From DASVFB01 sp963766345 (GTDB lineage Bacteria > Actinomycetota > Thermoleophilia > Gaiellales > Gaiellaceae), in contig CAVXZL010000012.1 in NCBI GenBank assembly GCA_963766345.1, forward strand, positions 930,001 to 994,000: a stretch of 64,000 bases of DNA, read 5' to 3'. The translations under genes were made by a program, and so were the position numbers. How positions within the stretch are numbered: the first letter of the stretch is position 1; each line of letters starts with the position of its first letter. Shown one piece after another: positions 27,301 through 35,550 of the stretch. The notes under the pieces were generated by a model that saw only the letters and a list, made by a program, of their open reading frames with translations, made no database searches and was not told where the DNA came from.

Positions 27301-28124
27301 TGGTCGCCCAGGCAGCAGCAACGGTCAGGCACGAGCTCGTCGGCCTCGGCGGCGTCGTCGAGCGCAACTGGTACCTCGTCAAGCGCTACGTCTGGTGGGA
27401 GATCGCCTTCTTCCTCTGGACGTGCGCGAACACGCTCACGATCGTGTTCATCTCGAAGGGCATCAACGCGCCGCCCGCGCTGCAGAACGAGCTCGCGACG
27501 AAGCTGCTGATCGGCGGCGTGATCTGGGCGTACCTCGGGATCATCTTCGAGATCCTCACGGAGACGGTCTCGTGGGAGCGCTGGGAGGGGACGATCGAGT
27601 ACACGTTCATGGCGCCGCTCTCGCGGCCCGTGCACCTGTTCGGCATGGGGCTCTTCGCGGTCGCCTACGGCGTCGTGCGCGCGAGCGCGCTCTTCGTCGT
27701 GATCGCGGCGTTCTTCTCGTTGCACATGCCCGACGCGAACTTCGCGGCGGCACTGTTGCTGCTCGCCGTCGCGTCGGTGTCGTTCATCGGGATCGGGATG
27801 ATGACCGCCGTCCTGCCGCTGATCTCGCCCGAGAAGGGGACGCAACTCGGCTTCATCGCGCAGGGGCTGATGCTCGTCGTCTCTGGCGTCTACTACCCGG
27901 TCGACGTCCTGCCGCAGTGGATGCAGTGGATCGCGACGATCTCGCCGGCGACCTACGCGCTGCGCGGGATCCGCGCCGCGATCCTCGAGGGAACGGGTGC
28001 GCAGTGGGCCGACGTGTGGCCGCTGCTCGTGATCGGCGCCGTGTCGGTGCCGCTCGGCCTGTTCGTGTTCCGCACCGGCGAGCGGTACGCGAAGCGGCAC
28101 GGAAAGCTGAAGCGGTCCGGATGA
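27300..28124 (+). CDS. ABC-2 type transporter permease
   Basis: Membrane partner of the ATPase just upstream, 274 residues with six predicted membrane segments. The ABC-2 signature lies at SPATYALRGIRAAILEG near the C-terminus, preceded by GLMLVVSGVYYPVDVLPQWMQWIA. The ATG overlaps the ATPase stop by one base and the stop overlaps the first GNAT start (ATGA). Such two-gene ABC-2 systems export lipids, polysaccharide or antibiotics. With resistance-like enzymes downstream, drug export or lipid export is plausible. Substrate is not visible. Confidence 0.88.
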   Translation: MVAQAAATVRHELVGLGGVVERNWYLVKRYVWWEIAFFLWTCANTLTIVFISKGINAPPALQNELATKLLIGGVIWAYLGIIFEILTETVSWERWEGTIEYTFMAPLSRPVHLFGMGLFAVAYGVVRASALFVVIAAFFSLHMPDANFAAALLLLAVASVSFIGIGMMTAVLPLISPEKGTQLGFIAQGLMLVVSGVYYPVDVLPQWMQWIATISPATYALRGIRAAILEGTGAQWADVWPLLVIGAVSVPLGLFVFRTGERYAKRHGKLKRSG

Positions 28125-28960
28125 TCCGCGTCGCGAAGACGGCGGAAGACTTCGCGTACTGCGCGGAGCTCAACAACGCCGTGAATCCCGACAGTCCGGC
28201 CACCGCCGAGCAGCTCTCGACGGCGCCGGGAATCGTCCTCGTTCATGAGGACGGCTACGCGTACGTCGACCGGTCGAGCATCCCGGGCAGTGCGTTTGCG
28301 ATGGTGCGCGTGCGGCCCGAGGCGCGCAACCGTGGCGTCGGCACGTCGTTGCTCGCCGCGGCGGGTGAGCGCGCGCGAGGGCTCGGTTGCACGTCGATGT
28401 GGGGCCGCGTTCGCGAAGGCGACGATGAGTCGATTCGCTTCGTAGCTCACCGCGGCTTCGAGGAAGTGAATCGCGACGTCGACGTGTTGCTCGAGGTCTC
28501 CCCGGGGGACGGCGAGGTGGCTCCCGGAATCGTCGTGTTGCGCCCCGAGCACCTTGCCGGCACGTACGCGATTGCCGCCGAGTGCATTCCGGAGATGGCG
28601 CTCCCGCAGCATGCGGAGGTACCACCGTACGACGAGTGGCTCGAACGCGAGGAGCGGAACAGCCCGGTTGCATTCGTCGCTCTCGACGGTCACGACGTCG
28701 TCGGGTACGCGAGGCTCTACGCGATACCCGCTCTGCCGCAACGTCTGGAGAACGGGCTGACAGCCGTGCGCAGCAGTCATCGCAGGCGGGGCATCGCGAC
28801 GGCGCTGAAGCGCGCGCAGGTCTCCTGGGCCGCCGCCAACGGGTACCGGGAGATCGTCACGTCGACGGTCGAGGGCAACGACGCCATGCGGAGGGTCAAC
28901 GAGGGGCTCGGCTACCGGCCGCTTCCCGCCTGGATCGTCGTCCAGGGAACGGTGCGATGA
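28121..28960 (+). CDS. Tandem-domain GNAT acetyltransferase (first of two)
   Basis: A 279-residue protein with two GNAT folds. The N-terminal one has the acetyl-CoA loop RNRGVGTSLL and RGFEEVNRDV; the C-terminal one has HRRRGIATALKR, AAANGYREIVTS and NEGLGYRPLP. Tandem GNAT proteins include mycothiol synthase (MshD) and many antibiotic or amine acetyltransferases. The gene overlaps both neighbours by 4 bases. The next gene is a paralogue with the same two-domain build, indicating a local duplication. I cannot assign a substrate. Confidence 0.83.
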   Translation: MIRVAKTAEDFAYCAELNNAVNPDSPATAEQLSTAPGIVLVHEDGYAYVDRSSIPGSAFAMVRVRPEARNRGVGTSLLAAAGERARGLGCTSMWGRVREGDDESIRFVAHRGFEEVNRDVDVLLEVSPGDGEVAPGIVVLRPEHLAGTYAIAAECIPEMALPQHAEVPPYDEWLEREERNSPVAFVALDGHDVVGYARLYAIPALPQRLENGLTAVRSSHRRRGIATALKRAQVSWAAANGYREIVTSTVEGNDAMRRVNEGLGYRPLPAWIVVQGTVR

Positions 28961-29844
28961 TCGAGCTGCGCCAGTGCGTCACGGACGACGACTACGAGGT
29001 GTGGCTCGGCGTTCGACGTGCCGTCCTCCCTGGCGACCGCGCACCGAGCCTCGACGAGCTGAAGAGCTTCATCAAGCCGGCCGACGCTCACCTGCTCGCC
29101 GACCTGGACGGCGAGCTCGCGGGCAGCGGCCTCATGAACCGGTCCGACCTCGGCGGTGCGCACGTCGCTCCGCGCGTGCTACCCGACAAGCGAGGCCGCG
29201 GCGTCGGGACGGCACTGCTCACGAGGCTCGCCGGGCTGGCGGTCGAGCGGGGGTTCGAGCGCGCGGGGTCGCACGTCGCCGGCGCCGACGAGCGTTCGAT
29301 CGCGTTCGCGCGCCGCTTCGGCTTCGAGGAGATCCGCCGCGACGTGAAGCAGGTGCTCGAGCTCGGCGACGCGCCTCCTCCCGTCCCCCGCGAGGTCGAC
29401 GGCGTCGAGTTCGTGTCGATCGAGTCGCGGCCCGAGCTCCTCCGCGAGGCATGGCCGCTGGGCCAGCAGGGCTACGAGGACATGCCGATCGACGGCCTCG
29501 ACATCCTCGAGGAGAACTGGCTGGTCGAGGAGGCGACGCTGCCGGGCGGGTCGTTCGTCGCGGTCGCCGACGGCGAGATCGTCGGCTACGCGGGCCTGAT
29601 GCGCTGGCCGGACGAGCCGGCGAAGTGCGAGCACGGGCTGACGGTCGTTCGCCGCGACTGGCGCCGGCGCGGCCTCGCGACCGCGATCAAGCAGCGCTCG
29701 ATCGCGTGGGCGGCTGCGAACGGCATCCGCGAGCTCGTCACCTGGACGCAGACGGGCAACGAGAACATGCAGGCCGTCAACGCGCGCCTCGGCTACGTCA
29801 CAACCGAGGTCGACCTCGCCGTCGCGCGGAGCCTGCCGCTGTGA
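28957..29844 (+). CDS. Tandem-domain GNAT acetyltransferase (second of two)
   Basis: A 295-residue paralogue of the previous protein. Its N-terminal GNAT half contains DKRGRGVGTALLTRLA and FARRFGFEEIRRDV; the C-terminal half contains DWRRRGLATAIKQRSIAWAAANGIRELVTW and NARLGYVTTEVDLAV. The C-terminal halves of the two proteins are the more alike. The ATG overlaps the upstream stop (ATGA) and the stop overlaps the methyltransferase GTG. The pair may act on two related compounds or as a heterodimer. Confidence 0.83.
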   Translation: MIELRQCVTDDDYEVWLGVRRAVLPGDRAPSLDELKSFIKPADAHLLADLDGELAGSGLMNRSDLGGAHVAPRVLPDKRGRGVGTALLTRLAGLAVERGFERAGSHVAGADERSIAFARRFGFEEIRRDVKQVLELGDAPPPVPREVDGVEFVSIESRPELLREAWPLGQQGYEDMPIDGLDILEENWLVEEATLPGGSFVAVADGEIVGYAGLMRWPDEPAKCEHGLTVVRRDWRRRGLATAIKQRSIAWAAANGIRELVTWTQTGNENMQAVNARLGYVTTEVDLAVARSLPL

Positions 29845-30551
29845 GCCGCAACTGGTTCGGCGCCGACGTGGCCGAGCGCTACGACGACTCGACGGGCGAG
29901 CAGTTCGACCCGCGCGTGATTGACGCGACAGTCGACTTCCTCGCGAGCCTCACCGGCGAGGGTGCCGCGCTCGAGCTCGGCATCGGCACCGGCCGCATCG
30001 CGTTGCCGCTGACGCAGCGCGGCGTCGATGTGCAGGGGATCGACCTCTCGCCCGAGATGGTGGCGAAGCTGCGGGAGAAGCCCGGCGGCGCCGACATTCC
30101 CGTCACGATCGGCGACTTCGCCACGACGACAGTCGACGGGACGTTCTCGCTTGCGTATCTCGTCTTCAACACGATCAACAACCTGACGACGCAGGACGAG
30201 CAGGTCGCCTGCTTCGAGAACGTCGCGGCGCACCTCGAGCCCGGCGGCTGCTTCGTCGTCGAGGTCGGGGTTCCGAACAAGCGCCGACTCGAGGTCTTCG
30301 ATCTGAGCGACACGCACGTCGGCGTGGACGAGCTCGACTTCGACACGCAGCGCCTCGTCTCGCACCACTTCAGCCTCGTCGGGGGGCGGTGGGAACGGCT
30401 CTCGGTCCCGTTCCGCTCGGTGTCCCCGGCGGAGCTCGACCTGATGGCACGACTCGCCGGGATGTCCTTGCGCGAGCGCTGGAGCGGCTGGGAGCGCGAG
30501 CCGTTCACGAGCGAGAGCACGAAGCACGTCTCGGTCTGGGCGAAGGCATGA
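29841..30551 (+). CDS. Class I SAM-dependent methyltransferase
   Basis: A 236-residue methyltransferase with the Rossmann motif I ALELGIGTGRIALPL, motif II VQGIDLSPEM and a following VTIGDF acidic loop. The C-terminal part (LEPGGCFVVEVGVP...) fits small-molecule methyltransferases of the Methyltransf_25 type rather than rRNA or DNA enzymes. Start GTG 29841 overlaps the upstream stop; the stop overlaps the MFS start. Position between acetyltransferases and an exporter suggests a small-molecule substrate. Unknown otherwise. Confidence 0.85.
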   Translation: MSRNWFGADVAERYDDSTGEQFDPRVIDATVDFLASLTGEGAALELGIGTGRIALPLTQRGVDVQGIDLSPEMVAKLREKPGGADIPVTIGDFATTTVDGTFSLAYLVFNTINNLTTQDEQVACFENVAAHLEPGGCFVVEVGVPNKRRLEVFDLSDTHVGVDELDFDTQRLVSHHFSLVGGRWERLSVPFRSVSPAELDLMARLAGMSLRERWSGWEREPFTSESTKHVSVWAKA

Positions 30552-31798
30552 GACGCGTCGGCGCCGAGAAGTTGTACTACGCGCTCGAGTTCTTCCTCGC
30601 GATGCCGACGTGGGTCGTCACGTCCCTTTATCTCGTGAGCGTGCTGCATCTTTCGCCGCTCCAGCTCGTGCTGATGGGGACGGCGATGGAGGCCGCTGTT
30701 TTCTTCAGCGAGATCCCGACCGGCCTCGTCGCGGACACCTACAGCCGCCGGCTCTCGCTCGTGATCGGCTACCTCGGCATGGGCACGTCGTGGCTGCTCG
30801 TCGGAGTCATCGACTCGCCCGCCGTGGTGATCGCGCTCTGGGCGCTGTGGGGCGTCTCGTACACCTTCACGAGCGGCGCGTACGAGGCATGGATCACCGA
30901 CGAGGTCGGAATCGAGCGCGTGCCGAACGTCTTCCTCCGCGGCGCGCGGCTCACGTACGCGGGCTCCTTCGTCGGGCTCGTCGTCTTCGTCGGGCTCGGC
31001 GCTGTCTCGCTGCGCGCCGCAGTGCTCGCGAGCGGCGCCGTGACGATCGCCTGCGGCCTCGCCTGCGCCCTGCTCATGCCGGAGACCGGCTTCGTCCGCC
31101 GGCGTCACGACAGTGGCAGCGCCTTTCGCGCGCTCGGCGCGACGGCCTCGACCGGTGCGCGCTTCATGCGAGGCAAGCCGCTGCTTGTTCTCCTCTTCGG
31201 CATCGCGCTCATCGGCGGCATGGGCGCGGAGGCGTTCGACCGCCTCAAGGAGGCGCATTTCATCCGCGACGTGGGCCTGCCGACGATCGGCGGCTTCGAG
31301 CCCGTCGTCTGGTTCGGCGCGCTGTCTGCGGTCGCGATGGTGTTCGCGTTCTTCGCAGTCGGTGGGCTGCGGAAGCGCTTCGAGCGGACCGGGACCGCGA
31401 AGCTCGCCGAGCTGCTCCTCGCCGCGACCTTCCTGGTCATCCTGGCGCAGCTCGCCTTCGCGCTCACGAGCAGCGCAGCCGTCGCGATCGTCGCGCTCCT
31501 CGCGGTCTACCTGATCCGCCTGCTCGTGAACCCGCTGTGGTCGATCTGGCTGAACCAGCAGATCACCGACTCGAGCGTGCGGGCGACGGTGCTCTCGATC
31601 ACCGGTCAGGCGGACGCCGTCGGCCAGGCGGCCGGCGGGCCCGTTCTCGGCGTGATCGGCAACGTCTGGGGCATCCGCGCCGCTCTCACGACCGGCGCGC
31701 TCGTCCTGACGCCCGCGCTCGGTCTCTACGCGCGTGCGCTTCGGCACGGCGGCGCCGAGCCGGAGCTCGAGGCGTTGCCTCAGCCCGGCGAGGCGTAG
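30548..31798 (+). CDS. MFS transporter
   Basis: Major facilitator of 416 residues with about twelve membrane segments. The inter-helix motif between helices 2 and 3 reads GLVADTYSRRLSLVIG, close to the G-x-x-x-D-R-x-G-R-R pattern. It resembles the drug-exporter subgroup common in actinobacteria (SEIPTGLVAD). ATG overlaps the methyltransferase stop by 4 bases, making it the last gene of the coupled run that begins at 26497. Its 3' end overlaps the convergent acetyltransferase by 19 bases. Export of a modified small molecule is plausible, not shown. Confidence 0.88.
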   Translation: MRRVGAEKLYYALEFFLAMPTWVVTSLYLVSVLHLSPLQLVLMGTAMEAAVFFSEIPTGLVADTYSRRLSLVIGYLGMGTSWLLVGVIDSPAVVIALWALWGVSYTFTSGAYEAWITDEVGIERVPNVFLRGARLTYAGSFVGLVVFVGLGAVSLRAAVLASGAVTIACGLACALLMPETGFVRRRHDSGSAFRALGATASTGARFMRGKPLLVLLFGIALIGGMGAEAFDRLKEAHFIRDVGLPTIGGFEPVVWFGALSAVAMVFAFFAVGGLRKRFERTGTAKLAELLLAATFLVILAQLAFALTSSAAVAIVALLAVYLIRLLVNPLWSIWLNQQITDSSVRATVLSITGQADAVGQAAGGPVLGVIGNVWGIRAALTTGALVLTPALGLYARALRHGGAEPELEALPQPGEA

Positions 31799-32517
31799 TT
31801 CGGCCGGACGTACGTCGGCTCGAAGCCGCTCTTGACGATGTTGCGATAGGACGCGCCGGGACGGCCGTCGCGCGGCATGCCCGTCTCGGTGATCAGCACG
31901 CGCAGGCCTCGCTCGCGTGCCCGCTCGACGCGGGCGGCGAGGATCGCGCTCTGCGCGCCGCGGCCGCGGTGGGAGGGCACCGTTGCCGCCGCGCCGAGCC
32001 AGCCTGCGTCGCTGCTCTCGAACAGCGCGCCGGCGGCAACGGGCAGGCTCTCGTCGTACGCGACGAAGCAGTGCCAGCCGGCCCGGCCCACGACCGCAGC
32101 GGCAAAGTGGGCGAGCGCCGGCGGAAGGCCGTAGCCATCCGCGAAAGCCGTCCCGAAATCAGCTGGCGACTCGGCGTCGGAGATCCGGAGATCGGTCCGC
32201 GGCTCGACCGGCTCGACCCCGCGCGCGAACTTCTGCCACGCATGGTCCACGGCGAAGCCGCGTGCCACGAGCTCGTCGTCGAGCCCCGCGGCGGGGTCGA
32301 GCGAGACCCAGAACGAGCCGTTCGCGAAGAAGGGGACGAGCGCGTCGAGGTCGGCGACGTCGTACAACCCGACGATGCGGTTCAGCTCGTGCGTCGGAAA
32401 CGCGGTGCTGCGGACGGCGAGCGCGCTCCCGTGCTGCGCCGACTCGACCGGGCCGCCCGCCGCCGCCGCGACCCAGTCGCGAAAGGCTTCGAGTTCGGCC
32501 AGCTCGCCCTGCTCCAT
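31780..32517 (-). CDS. GNAT family acetyltransferase
   Basis: A 245-residue protein with a divergent N-terminal half and a C-terminal GNAT domain (about 120-245). The acetyl-CoA loop is VPSHRGRGAQSAILAARVERARERG, followed by ITETG and a C-terminal SYRNIVKSGFEPTYVRPNY typical of GNATs. The N-terminal half (ELNRIVGLYDVADLDALVPFF) resembles the degenerate first domain of other tandem GNATs. It is convergent with the MFS gene (19-base overlap) and divergent from the second glutamine synthetase. Substrate unknown. Confidence 0.82.
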   Translation of the reverse strand: MEQGELAELEAFRDWVAAAAGGPVESAQHGSALAVRSTAFPTHELNRIVGLYDVADLDALVPFFANGSFWVSLDPAAGLDDELVARGFAVDHAWQKFARGVEPVEPRTDLRISDAESPADFGTAFADGYGLPPALAHFAAAVVGRAGWHCFVAYDESLPVAAGALFESSDAGWLGAAATVPSHRGRGAQSAILAARVERARERGLRVLITETGMPRDGRPGASYRNIVKSGFEPTYVRPNYASPG

Positions 32518-32562
32518 CCGTGGGATGCTAGGACGGAAGGCAACGAGCGAGAGGGAGGGTCA

Positions 32563-33927
32563 ATGGCAGAGGTCGGGACAGGCAATCGGGCGACGAGCGA
32601 TGTGGAAGTGCGCAAGGACGTGCTCCAGCGCATCCACGATGAGGGGATCGAGTTCATCCTCCTCTGGTTCACGGACATCGAAGGCCACCTCAAGAGCTTT
32701 GCCGTAACGCCGAGCGAGATCGAGGATGCGCTCGACGACGGCATGGGCTTCGACGGCTCGTCGATCACGGGGTTCAATGCGATCGAGGAGTCGGACATGG
32801 TCGCCATCCCCGATCCCGACACGTACCAGCTGATGCCGTGGCGCGAAGGCGAGACGAAGGTGGGCCGCATGATCTGCGACATCGTCACGCCCGACGGCAA
32901 CCCGTACGAGGGCGACCCGCGCTATGTGCTGCGCCGTGCGCTCGACCGCATGCAGTCGATGGGCTTCGACACGTTCAACGTCGGCCCCGAGCTCGAATAC
33001 TTCCTCTTCAAGGACGACAAGGGAACCGAGACGCTCGACGAGGGCGGCTACTTCGCGATGACGACGCTCGACGCCGCGACGGAGCTGCGGCAGCAGACCG
33101 TGCGCGCGCTCGAGAGCATGGGCATCCAGATCGAGTACGTCCATCACGAGGTCGGTCCGTCGCAGCACGAGATCGACATGCGCTTCGCTCCGGCGCTCGT
33201 CATGGCCGACCACACGGTCACGTATCGCCTGATCGTCAAAGAGGTCGCGAAGAAAGAGGGCTTCCACGCGACGTTCATGCCGAAGCCGATCTTCGGCGAG
33301 AACGGATCGGGCATGCACACGCACCAGTCGCTCTTCAAGGACGGGCGGAACGCGCTCTACGACGCCGAGGACGAGTGGCACCTCTCGGAGGTCGGCAAGG
33401 GCTTCATCGCGGGCCAGCTGCGCCACGCGCGCGAGATCGCGGCGGTGTTCGCGCAGTGGGTGAACTCGTACAAGCGCCTCGTCCCCGGCTACGAGGCGCC
33501 GGTGTACGTCGCGTGGTCGCGCCGCAACCGCTCGGCGCTGATCCGGATCCCGCTGTACAAGCCGGGCGCCGAGCAGGCGACGCGCGCCGAGATCCGCTGC
33601 CCCGATCCCGCGTGCAACCCGTACCTGACCTTCGCGTGCCTGCTGCACGCGGGGCTCGAGGGAATCGAAAAGGGCTACGAGCTGCCGCCGCCGATGGAGA
33701 CGAACCTGTACCACCTCACCGCGGAGCAGCGGGCGGACCGCGGCATCGTCGCGCTGCCGGAGACGCTCGGGGAGGCGATCACGGAGCTGTCGCAGTCCGA
33801 GCTCGTGCGGAAGGCGCTCGGGCCGCACATCTTCGACCGCTACGTCGAGCTCAAGCGGAAGGAATGGGACGAGTACCGCGTCCAGCTCTCCCAGTGGGAG
33901 ATGGACAAATACTTGCCTGTCTTGTGA
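32563..33927 (+). CDS. glnA: Glutamine synthetase type I (second copy, alpha-like)
   Basis: A 454-residue glutamine synthetase. Catalytic elements GFDGSSITGF, VGPELEYFLF, NGSGMHTHQSLF and YEAPVYVAWSRRNRSALIRIP are intact. The C-terminus ends KEWDEYRVQLSQWEMDKYLPVL as in GSI-alpha enzymes, and the region of the adenylylation loop reads METNLYHLTAEQR, not the DLYDLPPEE of adenylylated enzymes. ATG 32563 has the ribosome site GGGAGGG 5 bases upstream. It stands alone, followed by a hairpin (33931-33958) and a terminator. It differs enough from the copy at 23565 to have a different control or substrate role. Confidence 0.94.
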   Translation: MAEVGTGNRATSDVEVRKDVLQRIHDEGIEFILLWFTDIEGHLKSFAVTPSEIEDALDDGMGFDGSSITGFNAIEESDMVAIPDPDTYQLMPWREGETKVGRMICDIVTPDGNPYEGDPRYVLRRALDRMQSMGFDTFNVGPELEYFLFKDDKGTETLDEGGYFAMTTLDAATELRQQTVRALESMGIQIEYVHHEVGPSQHEIDMRFAPALVMADHTVTYRLIVKEVAKKEGFHATFMPKPIFGENGSGMHTHQSLFKDGRNALYDAEDEWHLSEVGKGFIAGQLRHAREIAAVFAQWVNSYKRLVPGYEAPVYVAWSRRNRSALIRIPLYKPGAEQATRAEIRCPDPACNPYLTFACLLHAGLEGIEKGYELPPPMETNLYHLTAEQRADRGIVALPETLGEAITELSQSELVRKALGPHIFDRYVELKRKEWDEYRVQLSQWEMDKYLPVL

Positions 33928-33930
33928 CTT

Positions 33931-33958
33931 TCGCCCGAAATGCAAGCATTTCGGGCGA
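33931..33958. terminator. Hairpin just after the second glnA
   Basis: Perfect 13-base inverted repeat (33931-33943 with 33946-33958) and a 2-base loop, beginning 4 bases after the glnA stop. No U-tract follows. It may halt RNA decay or terminate weakly. Confidence 0.55.
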
Positions 33959-34212
33959 CTGAGACCGGGCAGGCGCGTCTGCGGCGCGCGTGCCCTTGGC
34001 GGCTGCCGGTGGGTTTGCGGCTCCGGTCGGGGTGAGGCTTCGGCGCGGGCAAGCCGCGCCTTCTTTGAGACGTTGAAACGCGCGGCCGTGTCGGATTTCC
34101 GCCACGAATGTTGCGGTCGTCCGCAGGGGCGGTTGGCGGGTAGCTCGATGGCGGCGACGCCTGCCGTCGCGCACGATGACTGCGTCAACGCACGAACGAA
34201 GGGAACGCCCAG
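33959..34212 (+). other. Intergenic stretch with one clear terminator and no gene found
   Basis: I see no protein gene here. The first part is GC-rich and can fold in several ways, then comes a terminator at 34042-34066. The part before 34213 has only a weak AGGGA upstream of the next ATG. A small RNA starting beyond the terminator cannot be excluded. Confidence 0.35.
34042..34066 (+). terminator. Intrinsic terminator downstream of the second glnA
   Basis: GGCGCGG pairs with CCGCGCC (7 base pairs, loop GCAAG), followed by TTCTTT. The plus-strand orientation fits termination of the glnA transcript. Confidence 0.65.
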
Positions 34213-34449
34213 ATGCCCTCCGAGACCCACAACTTCTTCACGAGCGACATGCCCTACCGCACGACGTATCGGTGCGTGCGGCTGGGCTGCGGACTGACGA
34301 CCCGTCTTCTCAACCCGATCGACCGGTGCCCGCGTTGCGGCGCTCAGATGGCAGTCATCGACCCCGCACAGCGCGACCTCGAGGGCTTCGTCGCGGTCGC
34401 AACGGAAGACGTCGTCGCCGGCTTCGAAGACCTCCTCCGCGCTGCATAG
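34213..34449 (+). CDS. Zinc-ribbon microprotein, unknown function
   Basis: A 78-residue protein with a treble of cysteines: YRCVRLGCG and, 16 residues later, CPRCGAQM, forming a likely zinc ribbon. The C-terminal half (DLEGFVAVATEDVVAGFEDLLRAA) is an acidic amphipathic helix. There is no DNA-binding or catalytic signature. The ATG at 34213 has a weak AGGGA about 12 bases upstream. Terminators on both sides (34042-34066 and 34574-34598) isolate it as a single-gene unit. Its coding potential rests on composition and the Cys pattern, so confidence is moderate. Confidence 0.65.
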   Translation: MPSETHNFFTSDMPYRTTYRCVRLGCGLTTRLLNPIDRCPRCGAQMAVIDPAQRDLEGFVAVATEDVVAGFEDLLRAA

Positions 34450-34573
34450 GCCCTCTTCGACGCCACGCCCCCAGTGTCGCTTGCGACCGGGCGACTCCTA
34501 AACGACCGCAGGGCGCTAGAGCGCCCCGCAGTCGGCCGTCAGTCGGCTCCGGGTATGCCGCATAGCGCCGGAG

Positions 34574-34598
34574 CCACGTCGCATCTTACGTGGGTTTT
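34574..34598 (+). terminator. Intrinsic terminator after the zinc-ribbon gene
   Basis: CCACGT pairs with ACGTGG over an 8-base loop and is followed by GTTTT. Just upstream lie two more hairpins: GGGCGCT/AGCGCCC near 34511-34527 and GGCTCCGG/CCGGAGCC at 34545-34575. Confidence 0.65.
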
Positions 34599-34615
34599 GC
34601 AGGGAAAGGAAGGCC

Positions 34616-35056
34616 CTAGCCCGGCTTGGCGCTCATCGCGAACACCGCGACGCCGAGGGCGGCGAGGTACATCGCGGCAAGGCCGGCGAACCAGATGCCG
34701 AGGCGGGGTCTTCGCAGGCCGAGCCAGCCCAGCAGAGTGAGCACGAGCAGAACGAGGATGCCGGCGTCCGACACGATGAAGCCGACGCCGACCCAGCCGG
34801 GCGTGTTCTCGTCCAGACCTTCGTGCGAGAGCACCCACTGAGCGCCGACTCGCATGAGGATGTACGACGGCCAGACGCCGGCGAGCATGACCGTGAACGC
34901 CAGCCTGCGGAGCAGCGGGCCGTGCTCGACGATCCGAGTCGACGCGAAGCCCAGAGTCGTGACCGCGAACAACGCGCCGAAGAGAAGCGTCGCGCCGAGC
35001 ACGTGAACGAACAGCGGTGCGCCGCAGGTCGGCCCGCACAGCGACGCGACGTTCAT
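34616..35056 (-). CDS. Four-helix membrane protein, DUF2269-like
   Basis: A 146-residue integral membrane protein with about four hydrophobic segments. The start LFVHVLGATLLFGALFAVTTLGF resembles the LFLHVAGAFLLVGG start of the next gene upstream, and both look like the DUF2269 family. A conserved His in the first helix and Arg-rich short loops are visible. No catalytic motif. ATG 35056 overlaps the stop of the upstream gene (ATGA). The two probably make a hetero-oligomeric membrane complex. Function unknown. Confidence 0.7.
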   Translation of the reverse strand: MNVASLCGPTCGAPLFVHVLGATLLFGALFAVTTLGFASTRIVEHGPLLRRLAFTVMLAGVWPSYILMRVGAQWVLSHEGLDENTPGWVGVGFIVSDAGILVLLVLTLLGWLGLRRPRLGIWFAGLAAMYLAALGVAVFAMSAKPG

Positions 35057-35532
35057 GCGCCCGGCTTCCAGACCATCAGCACGAGGATGACGACGATGGC
35101 GAGCCCGCTCGAGTATTCGAGCGCGAGCGTGACCGGATCGCGCAGCCGCGAGCTCAAGTCCGCACTGGGCACGTCGCCTTCCGCTGCGAGGCGCTCCGCG
35201 AGCTTCCGCGTCTCGTCCTCGCGCTTGCCGCCCATCCCACCGGCCGCGTTCGAGTAGACCCAGAGGACGAGCGCCGCGACGACCCACGCGTCGCCATAGC
35301 CGTAGCCGAACGGGCTCGCGCTGACGAGCCAGAGTCCGAAGACGATCGTCAGCAGCACGCCGCCGTAGATCGCGAATACGGCGACGCGCGTGAGCCCGAG
35401 CAAGAGTGCGATCTCGCTCGGCCGCTCCCTTCGCAGAGCAGAGAGGTTGAGCGCGGCCGCGGTCACCGATCCGCCGACGAGGAGGAACGCGCCCGCCACG
35501 TGCAGGAACAGCAGCCAGTCGTACTTGCTCAC
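35053..35532 (-). CDS. Four-helix membrane protein, DUF2269-like
   Basis: A 159-residue membrane protein with four hydrophobic segments, starting SKYDWLLFLHVAGAFLLVGGS and with a charged loop between helices 3 and 4 (GKREDETRKLAERL). It is a distant paralogue of the product of 34616-35056, whose start it overlaps. The GTG at 35532 has a TATTCT box exactly 7 bases upstream, indicating leaderless transcription. It is divergent from the histidine kinase at 35551, only 18 bases away. Function unknown. Confidence 0.72.
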   Translation of the reverse strand: MSKYDWLLFLHVAGAFLLVGGSVTAAALNLSALRRERPSEIALLLGLTRVAVFAIYGGVLLTIVFGLWLVSASPFGYGYGDAWVVAALVLWVYSNAAGGMGGKREDETRKLAERLAAEGDVPSADLSSRLRDPVTLALEYSSGLAIVVILVLMVWKPGA

Positions 35533-35539
35533 GCGCGGG

Positions 35540-35545
35540 AGAATA
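35540..35545 (-). promoter_or_regulatory. -10 box TATTCT before 35532
   Basis: TATTCT on the minus strand is 7 bases before the GTG at 35532. The two divergent starts (35532 and 35551) lie only 18 bases apart, so the kinase promoter must overlap the minus-strand gene. Confidence 0.5.
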
Positions 35546-35550
35546 CGAAC

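Noticed and set aside
26497..31798. Antibiotic biosynthetic gene cluster
   Set aside because: Only tailoring-type and transport genes are present. No synthase, NRPS, RiPP precursor or pathway regulator is seen.
30610..33927. A 1,105-codon open frame running from the MFS gene through the GNAT gene into glnA
   Set aside because: Only its last 455 codons are protein-like (glutamine synthetase). The rest is Arg/Ala-rich out-of-frame reading of MFS and antisense of the acetyltransferase, as expected in GC-rich DNA.
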